Below the pieces are notes generated by a model. The model saw nothing but the letters and a program-made list of their open reading frames with translations. It did no database searches and was not told where the DNA came from. Shown here in pieces: positions 26,869 to 35,986 of a DNA stretch of 64,000 nucleotides. The stretch's first letter is position 1, and every line of letters starts with the position of its first letter. Where the stretch lies: NCBI RefSeq assembly GCF_042646385.1, contig NZ_JBHRTO010000001.1:1116001-1180000 (forward strand). Reading direction: 5' to 3'. Made by a program: the position numbers and the translations under genes. The DNA is from Cypionkella sinensis. Its GTDB lineage: Bacteria > Pseudomonadota > Alphaproteobacteria > Rhodobacterales > Rhodobacteraceae.

Positions 26869-27524
26869 TAGACGACCAACTCGCCTTGCTGCGCACCCAA
26901 GGGGATCACGCCACCGCCGCCGATCATCCGCTCGCAGATCTGGCGAGCTTCTTGGCGAATGGCATCGGCTTTATCCTGCAACTGCTGAACTTGGTCAGGC
27001 GTCAGGCCAAACTCCAGCTCGGCCCAGTCAGGCAGCGTATCCATGGCGGTGCCGAACGCGACGATCAAATCTTCAACCGCTTGCTGAACGCGCGACGTGC
27101 GCATCAATTCGCCGCGCTGCTCGGCAGCACGGTTGCGGTGGTACTCGGCCTCAGCCCAAGCCCGCACCTCAGCAGCCGTCATGTGGCTGTTGGCTTCGTC
27201 CTCATCAGCATCGAGGTTGCGGAAGGCCAATGCGGCTTGCGTGGCCAGCTGATCGCCGCGACGCTTGGCTGCCATTGCCTCTTCATCGCGCGACTGCTTC
27301 CACGCCCAGCAATGTGATAGGCAAAATTCGTATGCGACACCGTTTTGACCGGCACTCTGCACGGGCATGCCTTGCAGCACCCACTTGCTGATCGTGTTTT
27401 CTGACATGTTGAATGCCAGAGCCAGTTGAGCGCGGTTGAGAACACCATCCTCTACCCCCTCAGGCAGCGGAAAGCGCGACAGATCAACCACACTCCCATC
27501 TGCGAGAGTGAGGATAGACGACAT
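26868..27524 (-). CDS. Terminase small subunit (Nu1-like)
   Basis: The start at 27524 (218 aa, MSSILTLADGS) is preferred because AAGGGA lies 7 nt upstream; longer in-frame starts reach 27593. Residues ~30-60 form a winged-helix DNA-binding motif (NRAQLALAFNMSENTISKWVLQGMP) as in Nu1. The rest is helical and acidic. It would recognise the cos site and recruit the large subunit, which follows with a TAATG overlap. Confidence 0.82.
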   Translation of the reverse strand: MSSILTLADGSVVDLSRFPLPEGVEDGVLNRAQLALAFNMSENTISKWVLQGMPVQSAGQNGVAYEFCLSHCWAWKQSRDEEAMAAKRRGDQLATQAALAFRNLDADEDEANSHMTAAEVRAWAEAEYHRNRAAEQRGELMRTSRVQQAVEDLIVAFGTAMDTLPDWAELEFGLTPDQVQQLQDKADAIRQEARQICERMIGGGGVIPLGAQQGELVV

Positions 27525-27648
27525 TGAAATTCCCTTCATAATCAAGCACAAGAACCGTAACACCCACCCCCGGCGAAAAAATCGCTGCCCCATGTAACGG
27601 GGTGCGAATTACCCGTGTGCGTGTTTTGGCCAGGAAGGACCCCAGCCT
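27525..27648. other. Gap upstream of terminase, possible cos region
   Basis: This 124-bp gap sits immediately upstream of the small terminase gene, where lambdoid phages keep cos. It holds a run of C residues and the dyad CCCC-N7-GGGG at about 27588-27602. No coding frame fits. The cos call is positional only. Confidence 0.3.
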
Positions 27649-28371
27649 TTATCCATTGGCCCCAAACCGCTTGTTGAGCATTTGGCCGATGGTGCGGGCA
27701 AGATGACCCGGAAGTTTTTGCTGCCATACCTCGGCAGCCGTATCGAAAAACCCGAGGCGCTGTTGATAGACTGGCACCTTGGCCGAGATATGCGCGACCA
27801 CGCCGATCTGACCCGATGCGGTGCGCTTGTAGATATCGGGCGACAATCCCCGCTTCGGGATGAAGTATGTCGCCCGCTTGCCATTGCGCTTCTTTGAGGC
27901 TGCGGTGGTGTTAGCCGCCCCGTCACGCTGGGCCATCAAACCTGATAGCACCTGATTGCGTTCACCAGCCGACCAGTTGCCGTAAGCATCAAGCCGCGCG
28001 TTGTCGGCTGGTATGATCGACTGGATCACACCTTCATAGGCAAGGCTTCGAGACAAGAGACGCTCAAAGCCCGACTGCGGTCTCTGTCCGCCGCTTTCCT
28101 CTACCTTCAGATAATGACGCGACCCAACCAAGGGCCGCTCTTGCACCACAGCCTCTGGCCGGTTGGCTTGAGCCTTCACCACCATGAAAGCGTTTTGCGT
28201 GAAGCGTGTTGGCCTGTCGAACACCACCTTCATGCGATCTTGGATATGATCCAGCACTTCATCGGCTGTGTCATTCAACGCCCAAGCTACCGCGACACCA
28301 ACATCACGACTGGCAAGAGCCTGCAAAGCAGAGGTGAAGGCAGATGTGTCAAGGCGCAGCCCTGTGCTCAC
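27649..28371 (-). CDS. Phage protein upstream of terminase (minor tail/gp10-like)
   Basis: The 240-aa protein starts MSTGLRLDTSAFTSALQ. A central DRPTRFTQNAFMVVKA segment and C-terminal VPVYQQRLGFFDTAAEVW recall gpZ/HK97 gp10-type minor tail proteins, but it sits upstream of terminase instead of with tail genes. It has basic, glycine-containing loops (KKRNGKRATYFIPKRG). The role is uncertain: displaced tail component or packaging accessory. Confidence 0.6.
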   Translation of the reverse strand: MSTGLRLDTSAFTSALQALASRDVGVAVAWALNDTADEVLDHIQDRMKVVFDRPTRFTQNAFMVVKAQANRPEAVVQERPLVGSRHYLKVEESGGQRPQSGFERLLSRSLAYEGVIQSIIPADNARLDAYGNWSAGERNQVLSGLMAQRDGAANTTAASKKRNGKRATYFIPKRGLSPDIYKRTASGQIGVVAHISAKVPVYQQRLGFFDTAAEVWQQKLPGHLARTIGQMLNKRFGANG

Positions 28372-28399
28372 ATCTCTACCCTACCTCTGAAATGCAAAC

Positions 28400-28423
28400 G
28401 ACCGGAGGGTTTCCCATCCGGTC
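28400..28423 (-). terminator. Hairpin between early and packaging genes
   Basis: A 7-bp stem (GACCGGA/TCCGGTC) encloses GGG-TTT-CCC that can extend it. It lies between two leftward genes in a 95-bp gap. The following T content on the minus strand is modest (GTTTGCATTTC), so partial termination is likeliest. Confidence 0.45.
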
Positions 28424-28465
28424 GCAATTAGTCTCGTGGCAAAATGTCAATATAAGCTGTTTGTG

Positions 28466-29128
28466 TCAAGCGGCTTTGTGAGAAGACGCTTTAATGTCTG
28501 GTTTATCTAATACTTCCCATGGGGCAGACGCTGGCAACACTTCTGTCAGAGCGATGTTTTCCAACGCACAATCGAGGGTGCTGCGCAAATGCAGCAGAGC
28601 CAGCCGCCAGCCTAAGTATCGCCGCCGTACCATGCCGATCTGCGAGGCTGTCGGTATGTAGGTTACTGGGCAGGCCAAAACATCAAAACGAGTTCGGCGC
28701 CCTCGCTTTCCCGGAATATCCAACGTCTCCACCACCACCGTTTTAGCAGACGCCCCAAACTGGTTCTCACGTGACCATTGCCGCGGCACACAACGAGGGG
28801 TCATGTTGATCTGCCATTCTGGTTCGATGCCAGCCCTTGCCCACCCAGCCATATCTGCCGCCATGGCCTTACCACCCAAGGCCACCGGCAAGCCAGCGAG
28901 CGCAGCGGCAATGGTCTCGGCATCACTGGCCGGGCGGCTGCTTCCACCACCGTCAATCTGACAGCCCAACGCACCGCGCTGCATCATAAGCCAGATGGTG
29001 GACATGCCGGGCCGTGCACCCTGTGGCGAAAGGTCATCAAAGTCCAACTGGGCATGTTCGACACCGAAGGCCCATTCCAGCGCCGCCTTGATCGACATCT
29101 CTCGTTTGGCGGTGGTTTTTCTTTTCAT
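28466..29128 (-). CDS. Hypothetical phage protein
   Basis: The start at 29128 (MKRKTTAKREM, 220 aa) follows GGAG by about 7 nt. The N-terminal third is helical with a conserved-looking LEWAFGVEHAQLDFDD. The centre has AAALAGLPVALGG, and the C-terminus has a basic segment (MVRRRYLGWRLALLHLRS). It is found between replication and packaging genes and may regulate late transcription or link the two, but I do not recognise a family. Confidence 0.62.
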   Translation of the reverse strand: MKRKTTAKREMSIKAALEWAFGVEHAQLDFDDLSPQGARPGMSTIWLMMQRGALGCQIDGGGSSRPASDAETIAAALAGLPVALGGKAMAADMAGWARAGIEPEWQINMTPRCVPRQWSRENQFGASAKTVVVETLDIPGKRGRRTRFDVLACPVTYIPTASQIGMVRRRYLGWRLALLHLRSTLDCALENIALTEVLPASAPWEVLDKPDIKASSHKAA

Positions 29129-29202
29129 GCCGATCTCCAATTACCAGATTTAGCGGTTTTTAGGTTGTTCTTAACTACTCGTAGTTTTTTTTGTTTTTTT
29201 CA

Positions 29203-29535
29203 GGGAGGGGATGGAGAGGATAGAAGGTAAAAGGGAGAGGATAGATTGCCGAACGCTGAAAAGATGAAACGTAACGAAATCAGAGAGTTGAACGGAAACG
29301 GGAGAGGATGGAGAGGATGGAGGGGATAAATCTGACCCCCACATAGAGATACATTCCCTTCCACTTCCCCCAGACCCCGTATTCGCGCGCGCATGCGGCG
29401 GGTTGCAATTATCCCCTCCATCCTCTCCATCCCCTCCCAAAACGCCGCAAACCTCTGATCTTTCAACACTTCCCCCCGACCCCTTGAACCAACTCCATCC
29501 CCTCCGAAGGCATACTATCCCCTCCATCCCCTCCG
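29203..29535. repeat. Nested polypurine/polypyrimidine inverted repeats
   Basis: The only sizeable noncoding block (29129-29565) in the minus-strand gene series is filled with variants of GGATGGAGAGGATGGAGGGG. Purine copies on the plus strand lie at 29203-29222, 29233-29244 and 29300-29329. Pyrimidine copies lie at 29409-29438, 29493-29505 and 29515-29535. The pair 29300-29329/29409-29438 is complementary over 30 bp with one mismatch, and 29203-29222/29515-29535 is a second, outer pair. It may be an origin, a cruciform or triplex-forming element, or a regulator of late transcription. Confidence 0.8.
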
Positions 29536-29565
29536 GTTTTTGCAAGACTGGGGTGCGGGGCGGCA

Positions 29566-31428
29566 TCAATAGTCATCCCCATAACGGTTGGGGTCGGCAG
29601 CTTGGCCGAGGCTCAGGGCGCGTCCCTCGGTATTCTTCGGGGCAAGATCCCAATCTCGGCGGAAGATGTCTGTCAACCGCAGGCCGTCATAGCCGTTGAA
29701 CCGACCCGTCTCGCGCGCCACGAACTGCTTGCCGGTCTTTGGTGATCGCCATCGGCGCGAGTGCTCTTTCATGTTGGTCGAGATCGTTCGTTCTTTGAAC
29801 GGCGTCTCACCCTTCTGCATCTGCCAGAACATGAAACACAGCATCAGCTCGCGCGATGACAGGCTGTCACGCTCATCCCCCGTCACGATGCAGGCCTGAT
29901 CCAGAAACTTGCCATAGGGGTCAGCATCCTTGCGCAGCGTGTCTGTGGCCGCCATCACCTGCTCGGGTGGGGATAATCCGCCCTCAAGGTAAAACCGTGC
30001 CCCATCGACCAGCCAGTTCAGGATGCCGGGCCCCTCGGCCATCATGCGCTGCACCAGCATGGGGTCGCGCTCTTCCTTCGGGATCTGCACATCAAACGGG
30101 ACAATCATCAACCGGCGCCAGATGCCGTCATCCATGCCGCGGATGTCGGGGGCGTGGTTGCCACCGATGGTCAGTTTGAATCGGGGCTCGGCCTCAAAGA
30201 AGTTCTCATTCAGGGCGCGCACCAGGATCGGCTCTCCGCCGGTCAACTGTTTGATCAGCCCCTCTTGCCACTGGACGCCCTTTTCTGGCTCCGAGGCGCG
30301 CACCATGCGTGCACCGACGATGTTGATCAGGTCCGGTGTCGCATCGCCGCCAGACCTGCGGTTCTGCCCCGTCAAACTTTCGATCTTGGCAGTCGCAGCA
30401 TAGCTGCCGAGCAACCGCGCCATCAGATCGACCATGGCTGATTTGCCGTTTGCGCCCATCCCAAAGAAGAACGCCAAAGCCTGCTCATTCGTAAGGCCAA
30501 GCATCGAGTATCCGAACCAGCGCTGTAGAAAGGACTGCATTTGCGGGTCGGGCATAATCCGGTCAAGAAAGGCATAGAAAATCGGACAGCGCGCGGAGTT
30601 ATCGTAGGCCGTTGCCATGATCTTTGTCATCCGCAGCGCGCGATCATGCGGCAACGTTTCGACATTAACCGCAGGATAAGTGCCTGGGCGCGGCGTTACG
30701 TTGAATCGCAGCACACCACTCAATGTGTTCACATCGAGATGTCGCGTGTCGAGATCCTCGACCTTCACTGCCAGCGGGACTTCGGCCTCGGTCATTGCCG
30801 CTTTGATCTTGGCAGTGTTGCCGGTCGATCGAGCAAAGGTGCGATGGGCGGTACGTATTTTGGAAAGCGATGTCTTGTAGCCGTCGATCACGCCGAGCTC
30901 GTGGCGCACGCGGGCGATAGAAGCGATGGTCTCGGCAGACAGCTTGCCATCCTCATCAGTCTGCTTTTCCAGAGTGTCACGCTCCAACTTCAGGGCGCGT
31001 TCTTCCGCGATCATCAGCATCTTTTCTTCTGACAGCACCAGATATGGCACTTCTGCCAGCACCAGCTCAGACAGGCGCTGCGCTTTGCGGCGGGCGGCGA
31101 TCATATCAGGATCTACCGCCCAAACATGACCATCCCAGACGTGCCAACCCACGCGCGGCACGAACATCACATCCTCGCCAAAGTGCAAAACGAACCGCTG
31201 CCCATTGCCCAGATCATTGATTGGGAAGGTCGAGGCCTCGCGCAGCGCCTCCGCACTTTCACCCTCGGCCGAGAGCGGCGTATAGTCCGGTTCCATACCC
31301 TGATAGGGGTCATCATCGCCGCCCTGCCCTGCATCTTCGCTGGGGTGCGGGGCCATATCGTCCGGCAATTCAACATCGCGGGCATCGGCCAGCACGCGCC
31401 GCACGGATTCAAGGTTTGGCTCAGTCAT
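29566..31428 (-). CDS. Phage D5/P4-type primase-helicase
   Basis: The start at 31428 gives 620 aa with AGGA about 8 nt upstream; longer frames upstream lack support. The C-terminal half is a superfamily 3 helicase: Walker A GMGANGKS near residue 340, Walker B-like segment, and the family landmarks IGGNHAPDIRGMDDGIWRR near 470. The N-terminal half includes the D5-N region. It would unwind the phage origin. A separate Toprim primase gene lies two genes upstream, so priming and unwinding are split. Confidence 0.9.
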   Translation of the reverse strand: MTEPNLESVRRVLADARDVELPDDMAPHPSEDAGQGGDDDPYQGMEPDYTPLSAEGESAEALREASTFPINDLGNGQRFVLHFGEDVMFVPRVGWHVWDGHVWAVDPDMIAARRKAQRLSELVLAEVPYLVLSEEKMLMIAEERALKLERDTLEKQTDEDGKLSAETIASIARVRHELGVIDGYKTSLSKIRTAHRTFARSTGNTAKIKAAMTEAEVPLAVKVEDLDTRHLDVNTLSGVLRFNVTPRPGTYPAVNVETLPHDRALRMTKIMATAYDNSARCPIFYAFLDRIMPDPQMQSFLQRWFGYSMLGLTNEQALAFFFGMGANGKSAMVDLMARLLGSYAATAKIESLTGQNRRSGGDATPDLINIVGARMVRASEPEKGVQWQEGLIKQLTGGEPILVRALNENFFEAEPRFKLTIGGNHAPDIRGMDDGIWRRLMIVPFDVQIPKEERDPMLVQRMMAEGPGILNWLVDGARFYLEGGLSPPEQVMAATDTLRKDADPYGKFLDQACIVTGDERDSLSSRELMLCFMFWQMQKGETPFKERTISTNMKEHSRRWRSPKTGKQFVARETGRFNGYDGLRLTDIFRRDWDLAPKNTEGRALSLGQAADPNRYGDDY

Positions 31429-31429
31429 C

Positions 31430-31663
31430 TCATATTTCCTGCGCTGCACGCACCGCACGCTCGAGGGCATGCAAGTCCGCTTCGTAAAACTGCGCCCAAG
31501 GGCCGGGTTTTCCCGGCACGGGCTTTTTGCCATCGGGCAGGCGAGACCAGAGGTCACGATAGAGCTTCAGCCACTTGGGCAGGTCTGCCAGCACCACCAC
31601 GTTGGACCATCGGCCCCCTTCCATCCGTGCAGTGCGCGTGGTGGCATCGAGGGTGATGGTCAT
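31430..31663 (-). CDS. Small hypothetical protein of replication operon
   Basis: The ATG at 31663 (77 aa) has GGTGA 6 nt upstream; a GTG at 31672 is an alternative. The first half is beta-rich and the second helical (ADLHALERAVRAAQEI). It ends just before the helicase start (TGAGATG). Function unknown. Confidence 0.62.
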   Translation of the reverse strand: MTITLDATTRTARMEGGRWSNVVVLADLPKWLKLYRDLWSRLPDGKKPVPGKPGPWAQFYEADLHALERAVRAAQEI

Positions 31664-31668
31664 GTTAG

Positions 31669-32019
31669 TCACCGCGGCAACTGCGAGACGTAGGCCGCTT
31701 TGAGTAGCTTCCGGCGCAAGGCGTGTTTGTTGAGCACAACAGGTCCGGCATCGCCGGAGATCATGCGCGGTGGCGTCGTAACCGCCAGTTTTTCCGCAAC
31801 TGACCGGAGCACCGCGAACCGGATAGAGCGGCCTTCGTCATGCGCGTTGTAGTAGTTCCAGTTCGCCTCAATCGACTGTGGCGCATAGTTTCCTGCCCAC
31901 GTCAGTGGATAGCAGTAGCCCGCATCGTCTGGACGCCAGAACGTAATAAAGGGGTTTTTCTTGAATTCTGACCTTATGTCACAAATCAAGTACTGCTGAT
32001 GTTCTTGGGCGTCACTCAT
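31669..32019 (-). CDS. Hypothetical phage protein
   Basis: The start at 32019 (116 aa, MSDAQEHQQY) overlaps the primase stop. The sequence ITFWRPDDAGYCYPLTWAGNY is distinctive and recurs in small phage early proteins near replication genes, but I can attach no function to it. It has no membrane segment. Confidence 0.65.
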   Translation of the reverse strand: MSDAQEHQQYLICDIRSEFKKNPFITFWRPDDAGYCYPLTWAGNYAPQSIEANWNYYNAHDEGRSIRFAVLRSVAEKLAVTTPPRMISGDAGPVVLNKHALRRKLLKAAYVSQLPR

Positions 32020-33151
32020 CGCCCTCCCCTCCCAACAAAACGTCATTCAGATCGAGGCCGTCCGGGCACGGCGCGATCTGGCCGCGCAGGCCGGGGCGAT
32101 GCACCATGGCGCGTCGAATGCCCGCCTCAAGCTGGGCTTGCGTTGCGCGCGGGTCGGAATCGCCATCCTTGACAAAGATCAGCCGATCAACCCACGGCGG
32201 CGGCAAGAACGCCTCGGTATCCTCCAGATCGGGAATGCCGGCGAACTTCAGCCCCCGGCCTGTGATGCGCTGGCCTGACATGTTGCCCAGATCGACGCCT
32301 GCCCAATAGTGCGCGCCGGGGTAGTAAGCCGCGATCAGCGCTGACAGCGTGGTTTCAATGCCTTCGGCCATCACCAGAGTGCGGTTATCTGCCGCGCCGT
32401 TGTGCAGGCGAATTGCCCCGCCCTTCTTGGCACCCCAGCCCTTTTTGCGCGCCAGCGGCGCGGCCGTCACAGGATCGAGAATGCGGACCTTGCCCTGCGG
32501 CTGCGCCAAATCGAACCAGGTGCGGTGCACTGCGCTGAAACGATCATTCTGGCCCTGCACTGCCGCCAGCATTGCGGGGCCCCGGTGAATCTCGATCCAC
32601 TTGTTGCTGCTGCCCCGATCTGGGTTTGGCACCATGTAGGGCAAGGCCGGGTGAAACCGCAGGCACGCGGGCAACTTCGGGAACAGAGCGCGCGTGATGC
32701 CCCGCAGCGCCAGATAGTCGCGCACCGGACTATCCTCGGCGGGCCTACCAGCTTCCCAGATCTCGCGCCCTTCGCGGACCGCCTTGTCGTGATAGGCCTT
32801 GGCCTCTCGGGCCTTGCGCGCCTTGTTCTCGGCATCGCGCGCGGCCCGCTTGGCGATCTCTGCGGCAGATAGTTCCTGCTTTGGCCCGCAGATCCATTCC
32901 AATGCCGGCAGGAACTCCATGCCCATGACAAACATCACAAGCCCGATCTCATCGCCCTTGCCGCCACACCGGCGGCAGTTGAACTGGCCCTTGCGGGTGT
33001 TGATCGAAAACCGATCAGTGCCACCACAGATTGGGCATGGCCCTGTCCACTCCACCCCGGCCCGCTTCAGCCCGGAGATATCCAGCTGCTGCATGATCGT
33101 GGCAATGCCTTTGCGCTTCGCATCGGCGATCCGATGATCGGTCATCTGCAT
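32012..33151 (-). CDS. Toprim primase with CHC2-type zinc finger
   Basis: The 379-aa protein has a zinc finger with Cys 39, 42, 59 and 62 (CPICGG and CRRCGG). A charged helical linker spans ~95-130. The Toprim domain from ~255 has the acidic segment MAEGIETTLSA and then VKDGDSDP. It makes RNA primers for phage replication and resembles the primase half of P4 alpha. It lies two genes upstream of the helicase. Confidence 0.88.
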   Translation of the reverse strand: MQMTDHRIADAKRKGIATIMQQLDISGLKRAGVEWTGPCPICGGTDRFSINTRKGQFNCRRCGGKGDEIGLVMFVMGMEFLPALEWICGPKQELSAAEIAKRAARDAENKARKAREAKAYHDKAVREGREIWEAGRPAEDSPVRDYLALRGITRALFPKLPACLRFHPALPYMVPNPDRGSSNKWIEIHRGPAMLAAVQGQNDRFSAVHRTWFDLAQPQGKVRILDPVTAAPLARKKGWGAKKGGAIRLHNGAADNRTLVMAEGIETTLSALIAAYYPGAHYWAGVDLGNMSGQRITGRGLKFAGIPDLEDTEAFLPPPWVDRLIFVKDGDSDPRATQAQLEAGIRRAMVHRPGLRGQIAPCPDGLDLNDVLLGGEGDE

Positions 33152-33181
33152 AGCGCGGGCCCCAGCACTCTGGATATGCGA

Positions 33182-33475
33182 TCAGCCATGAATGTCCCGC
33201 CGATCCAGACCCACAGGCGCCGGCCGCAGCACCGCGACTATGGCGCCACGCAAGGCACGGGCAAGGCTGACCATATGTTCGTCATCGCGCCGGCGTGTTG
33301 GCAGATCGCGGGCAATTGCCCATGCGCAGGCCAGAACCCCGGCATAGTCCGGGCCCGCCAACTCGAGCCGCTGCACCAGACGCAGGGCACGCGCGCTGGT
33401 CAGCGCATCAGTGATGGTCTCTTGCGCCACCGCTGTTGCTTCAAACAGCACACCGATTTCATCGCGGGATTTCAT
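33182..33475 (-). CDS. Small hypothetical early protein
   Basis: The 97-aa product is helical, with an Ala/Leu-rich centre (ARALRLVQRLELAGPDYAGVLACAWAIARDLP). Its start overlaps the stop of the multi-HTH gene upstream by ATGA. No family recognised. Confidence 0.6.
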   Translation of the reverse strand: MKSRDEIGVLFEATAVAQETITDALTSARALRLVQRLELAGPDYAGVLACAWAIARDLPTRRRDDEHMVSLARALRGAIVAVLRPAPVGLDRRDIHG

Positions 33476-34863
33476 GCTGCCACCCGCTCTGTTTGATTGG
33501 CCTGCCGTCCAGTCAGACCCAGTTCCAGCAGATGCCGCGATACGCTGGCCTTCTTGAGACCAGTTTCCGCCATGATCTCGGCATAGCTCTTACCGGCGCC
33601 CCGCATCTCCGCGATCCGCGCCTGCAACTGCTTCACCCGGTCGGTCATACCTGGGCGCGGGCGCCCGGCCCAAGTATCGACGTAGCCGCGCGGCAGATGC
33701 AGACCAAGCGCTTTGAGATGGCGAGAAATGGCATTGCGGCCCAGCCCGGTTGCTTGCTTGATCGCAGCCCGATCCGCGCCCTTGGCATGTAGATCCCTGA
33801 TGATCGCCCGATGCGACTCGACTGCATCCTTGATCGCACCCCGCAAGCCGCGAGCAGGCAGCTTCGTGCGCATCTGCAAAGCTGCAAGATCGCGGGAAAT
33901 CGTCTGCTTGCTGACGCCAAACTGTTGCATCAGATCCGCAACCGTCACCTGCATCAGATCCATCGCGGCGATATCTGCCCGGCGTCTGTCGCGCACCGCC
34001 TGCCGCTCGACGGGTGAAAGTCGGATGGTGGCCATCGCGCGCCAATTTGGTGGACGCGGCCACTGCAGTTCCAGCGATGCCATATCCCGCCGCATCTGAT
34101 GGGTGGTGCGGCCAATCTGGGCTGCATAGGCATCAAGATCAGCCCGCGTCAGATCCCGACCCAAACCATTGATCATCGCCCGCAGTGCCGCCAGCCGTTG
34201 CTGCGATACTTGCTGCAATGCCGAAGGGCGCGCAGTTGGCTTAGCCGTTGCCACACGAACCAGCACTGGCTGTTTTGCCCGTTCCTTCACCAACCGCGGC
34301 GGCTTCGGCTTTGCAGCCGCGATCATCTTGCGCGATGTGGTGAACGGAATGCGCAGCACATTGCGCGCCACATCTTTGACAGTGGTAGCCGAAACACCGA
34401 TCTCGGCGGCAATGGCTTCCGCGCCCCAACCCTGCGCCATGTAGGCCCGGATGCTGGCATTGCGGTCCTCTCGGCCCACCTGAGAATTGCGCGAAGGAAT
34501 GGCGATCAATCCAAGCCGCTTGCGATCATTGGCCACAACCGACTGATGTTCGCCCAACTGCGCCGCGATCGCCGCATCGTGCAGCCCCTCTGCATGCAGT
34601 GCTGCAACCTGTAGCCGTCGATTGATAGCCTTCGGGCTAACGTTCCGATTGCGATAATTGGCAAGCTGCTTGCTGCGCCACGATGTGCGCGCTTCCGCCG
34701 TATAGACCAACTGCGAGCCATCCCAGATCGGCAGCGGCGTAGCCGAAACACCACGTGGCACCAATTGCACCGCCTTTGCGGAAACTGGCATCCCATAGCG
34801 CGCCGCAACATCTGCCGCGACCTGTGCGGCATAGGATTGATCCGTCATAACTGCCCCCGTCAT
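33472..34863 (-). CDS. Multi-helix-turn-helix DNA-binding protein
   Basis: The 463-aa protein contains five HTH-like segments: near residues 82-115 (AAIAAQLGEHQSVVANDRKRLGL), 138-170 (EAIAAEIGVSATTVKDVARNVL), 298-330 (ADLMQQFGVSKQTISRDLAAL), 350-385 (AAIKQATGLGRNAISRHLKALGL) and 415-450 (AEIMAETGLKKASVSRHLLELGL). Such repeated units suggest it reads a long or repeated DNA site. It lies in the early leftward operon, so it could be a replication or transcription factor. An internal ATG 15 bp downstream (34848) has a better ribosome site. Confidence 0.78.
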   Translation of the reverse strand: MTGAVMTDQSYAAQVAADVAARYGMPVSAKAVQLVPRGVSATPLPIWDGSQLVYTAEARTSWRSKQLANYRNRNVSPKAINRRLQVAALHAEGLHDAAIAAQLGEHQSVVANDRKRLGLIAIPSRNSQVGREDRNASIRAYMAQGWGAEAIAAEIGVSATTVKDVARNVLRIPFTTSRKMIAAAKPKPPRLVKERAKQPVLVRVATAKPTARPSALQQVSQQRLAALRAMINGLGRDLTRADLDAYAAQIGRTTHQMRRDMASLELQWPRPPNWRAMATIRLSPVERQAVRDRRRADIAAMDLMQVTVADLMQQFGVSKQTISRDLAALQMRTKLPARGLRGAIKDAVESHRAIIRDLHAKGADRAAIKQATGLGRNAISRHLKALGLHLPRGYVDTWAGRPRPGMTDRVKQLQARIAEMRGAGKSYAEIMAETGLKKASVSRHLLELGLTGRQANQTERVAA

Positions 34864-34896
34864 CTGCTTTGAAACTGCGATCTTGCGCCGCGTCGA

Positions 34897-35937
34897 TCAG
34901 GCTGCCTTGGCACCCGCCCGCAAGGCCTTCAGTCGGTCGCGCACAATCCGCACCAGCTTCTCTTGCCCGTCGATCGACATGTGCCCGCGCTCATCGCGGA
35001 TGCAGGATGTCAGCGCGGCGTAGCGGTCGCGGATCAGCTTGGCATCCACATCCAGATCCAGCGCCAGACGATCCAGCTTCATGCCGCGTCCGAAAGCCTC
35101 GACTGCCTCAAGATCAAGCTCGGCATCCCAGCCCTTCGGAAACCCGAGCGCCTTGACATGTTCCCAAATCCGCTTGGTCTCCCCCGTATAGGCCGGGGCG
35201 GCTTCATCCGGTGCGATAGCGGCCAACTGGCCATCCCTCGCACCGGATTGCACAGGGTCATTCTCCGCAGGACGAAGCTGCTGCAGTCCTCCCTGATCTC
35301 CGCCCGGCTTCTGAATTTGTGCTGACTCGGCGCGCGGTGTATCCGCCGCCTGCCCTGCGAGGCAGACCACCTCTTTGCGCGCCGCCTCTTCATTGATCAG
35401 TTTGGCCGCAGGCTTGCCAGTCGCAGGCGCTTTGGCCTGCCGCTTCAAATGATAGATGCAGGTGCCGATGATGCTGCCATGGCGGTTCAGCCGCTTAGCG
35501 ATGTCGGCATTGCTCATGCCCTGCTTATGCAGCGCCTCGATCTGCTGCCGTTCGGCATTCGTCACCGGGCCGGACACCAGATCGAGTTCGGCGGGTTCTT
35601 CCTTCATCTGCGGATCTTGGAGGGTTGCAGGTTTACCGCGATGCGGGCGGTAGAGCCGCGGGCCGACGGCACCCGGCTTTTGTGCCGCTGCCTCAACAGG
35701 CTCGGACACCTGCAACGGCTCTGGTGCCGCAAAATCAATTCCAAACTCAAACAACGCAACTTCCGCCACCGGCCCGAAGGAAAGGATCGGCTCCACCGTG
35801 ATGACAGATGCCTCGCCGGTCAGGCAGATCGACGGTTCAAGACCGCCTAGCGCCAGCACATCGGTTGCGCTCGAAATCACATGCAACTTGCGGATCAGCG
35901 CATCCAGGTCGCCGCGGTTCATCTTCGTCAGATCCAT
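34897..35937 (-). CDS. HTH-containing early phage protein
   Basis: The start at 35937 (346 aa) is preferred, with AGGGGG 5 nt upstream. Residues ~125-165 carry an HTH-like unit (IEALHKQGMSNADIAKRLNRHGS). The middle is low-complexity and probably disordered. The C-terminus (~255-340) has a second small helical domain with LALDLDVDAKLIRDRYAAL. Together with the next gene it forms a pair of HTH proteins. Possible roles are origin binding or transcription control. Confidence 0.65.
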   Translation of the reverse strand: MDLTKMNRGDLDALIRKLHVISSATDVLALGGLEPSICLTGEASVITVEPILSFGPVAEVALFEFGIDFAAPEPLQVSEPVEAAAQKPGAVGPRLYRPHRGKPATLQDPQMKEEPAELDLVSGPVTNAERQQIEALHKQGMSNADIAKRLNRHGSIIGTCIYHLKRQAKAPATGKPAAKLINEEAARKEVVCLAGQAADTPRAESAQIQKPGGDQGGLQQLRPAENDPVQSGARDGQLAAIAPDEAAPAYTGETKRIWEHVKALGFPKGWDAELDLEAVEAFGRGMKLDRLALDLDVDAKLIRDRYAALTSCIRDERGHMSIDGQEKLVRIVRDRLKALRAGAKAA

Positions 35938-35986
35938 CATAACCCCCTGAAACATCAACCTGCACAGCGGGCAGGCACCGCGGGCG

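Noticed and set aside
29171..29569. 132-codon minus-strand frame over the polypurine repeats
   Set aside because: Its sequence merely reflects the repeats (runs such as PSSPSSP and LLPSILSIPS) and it has no sound start.
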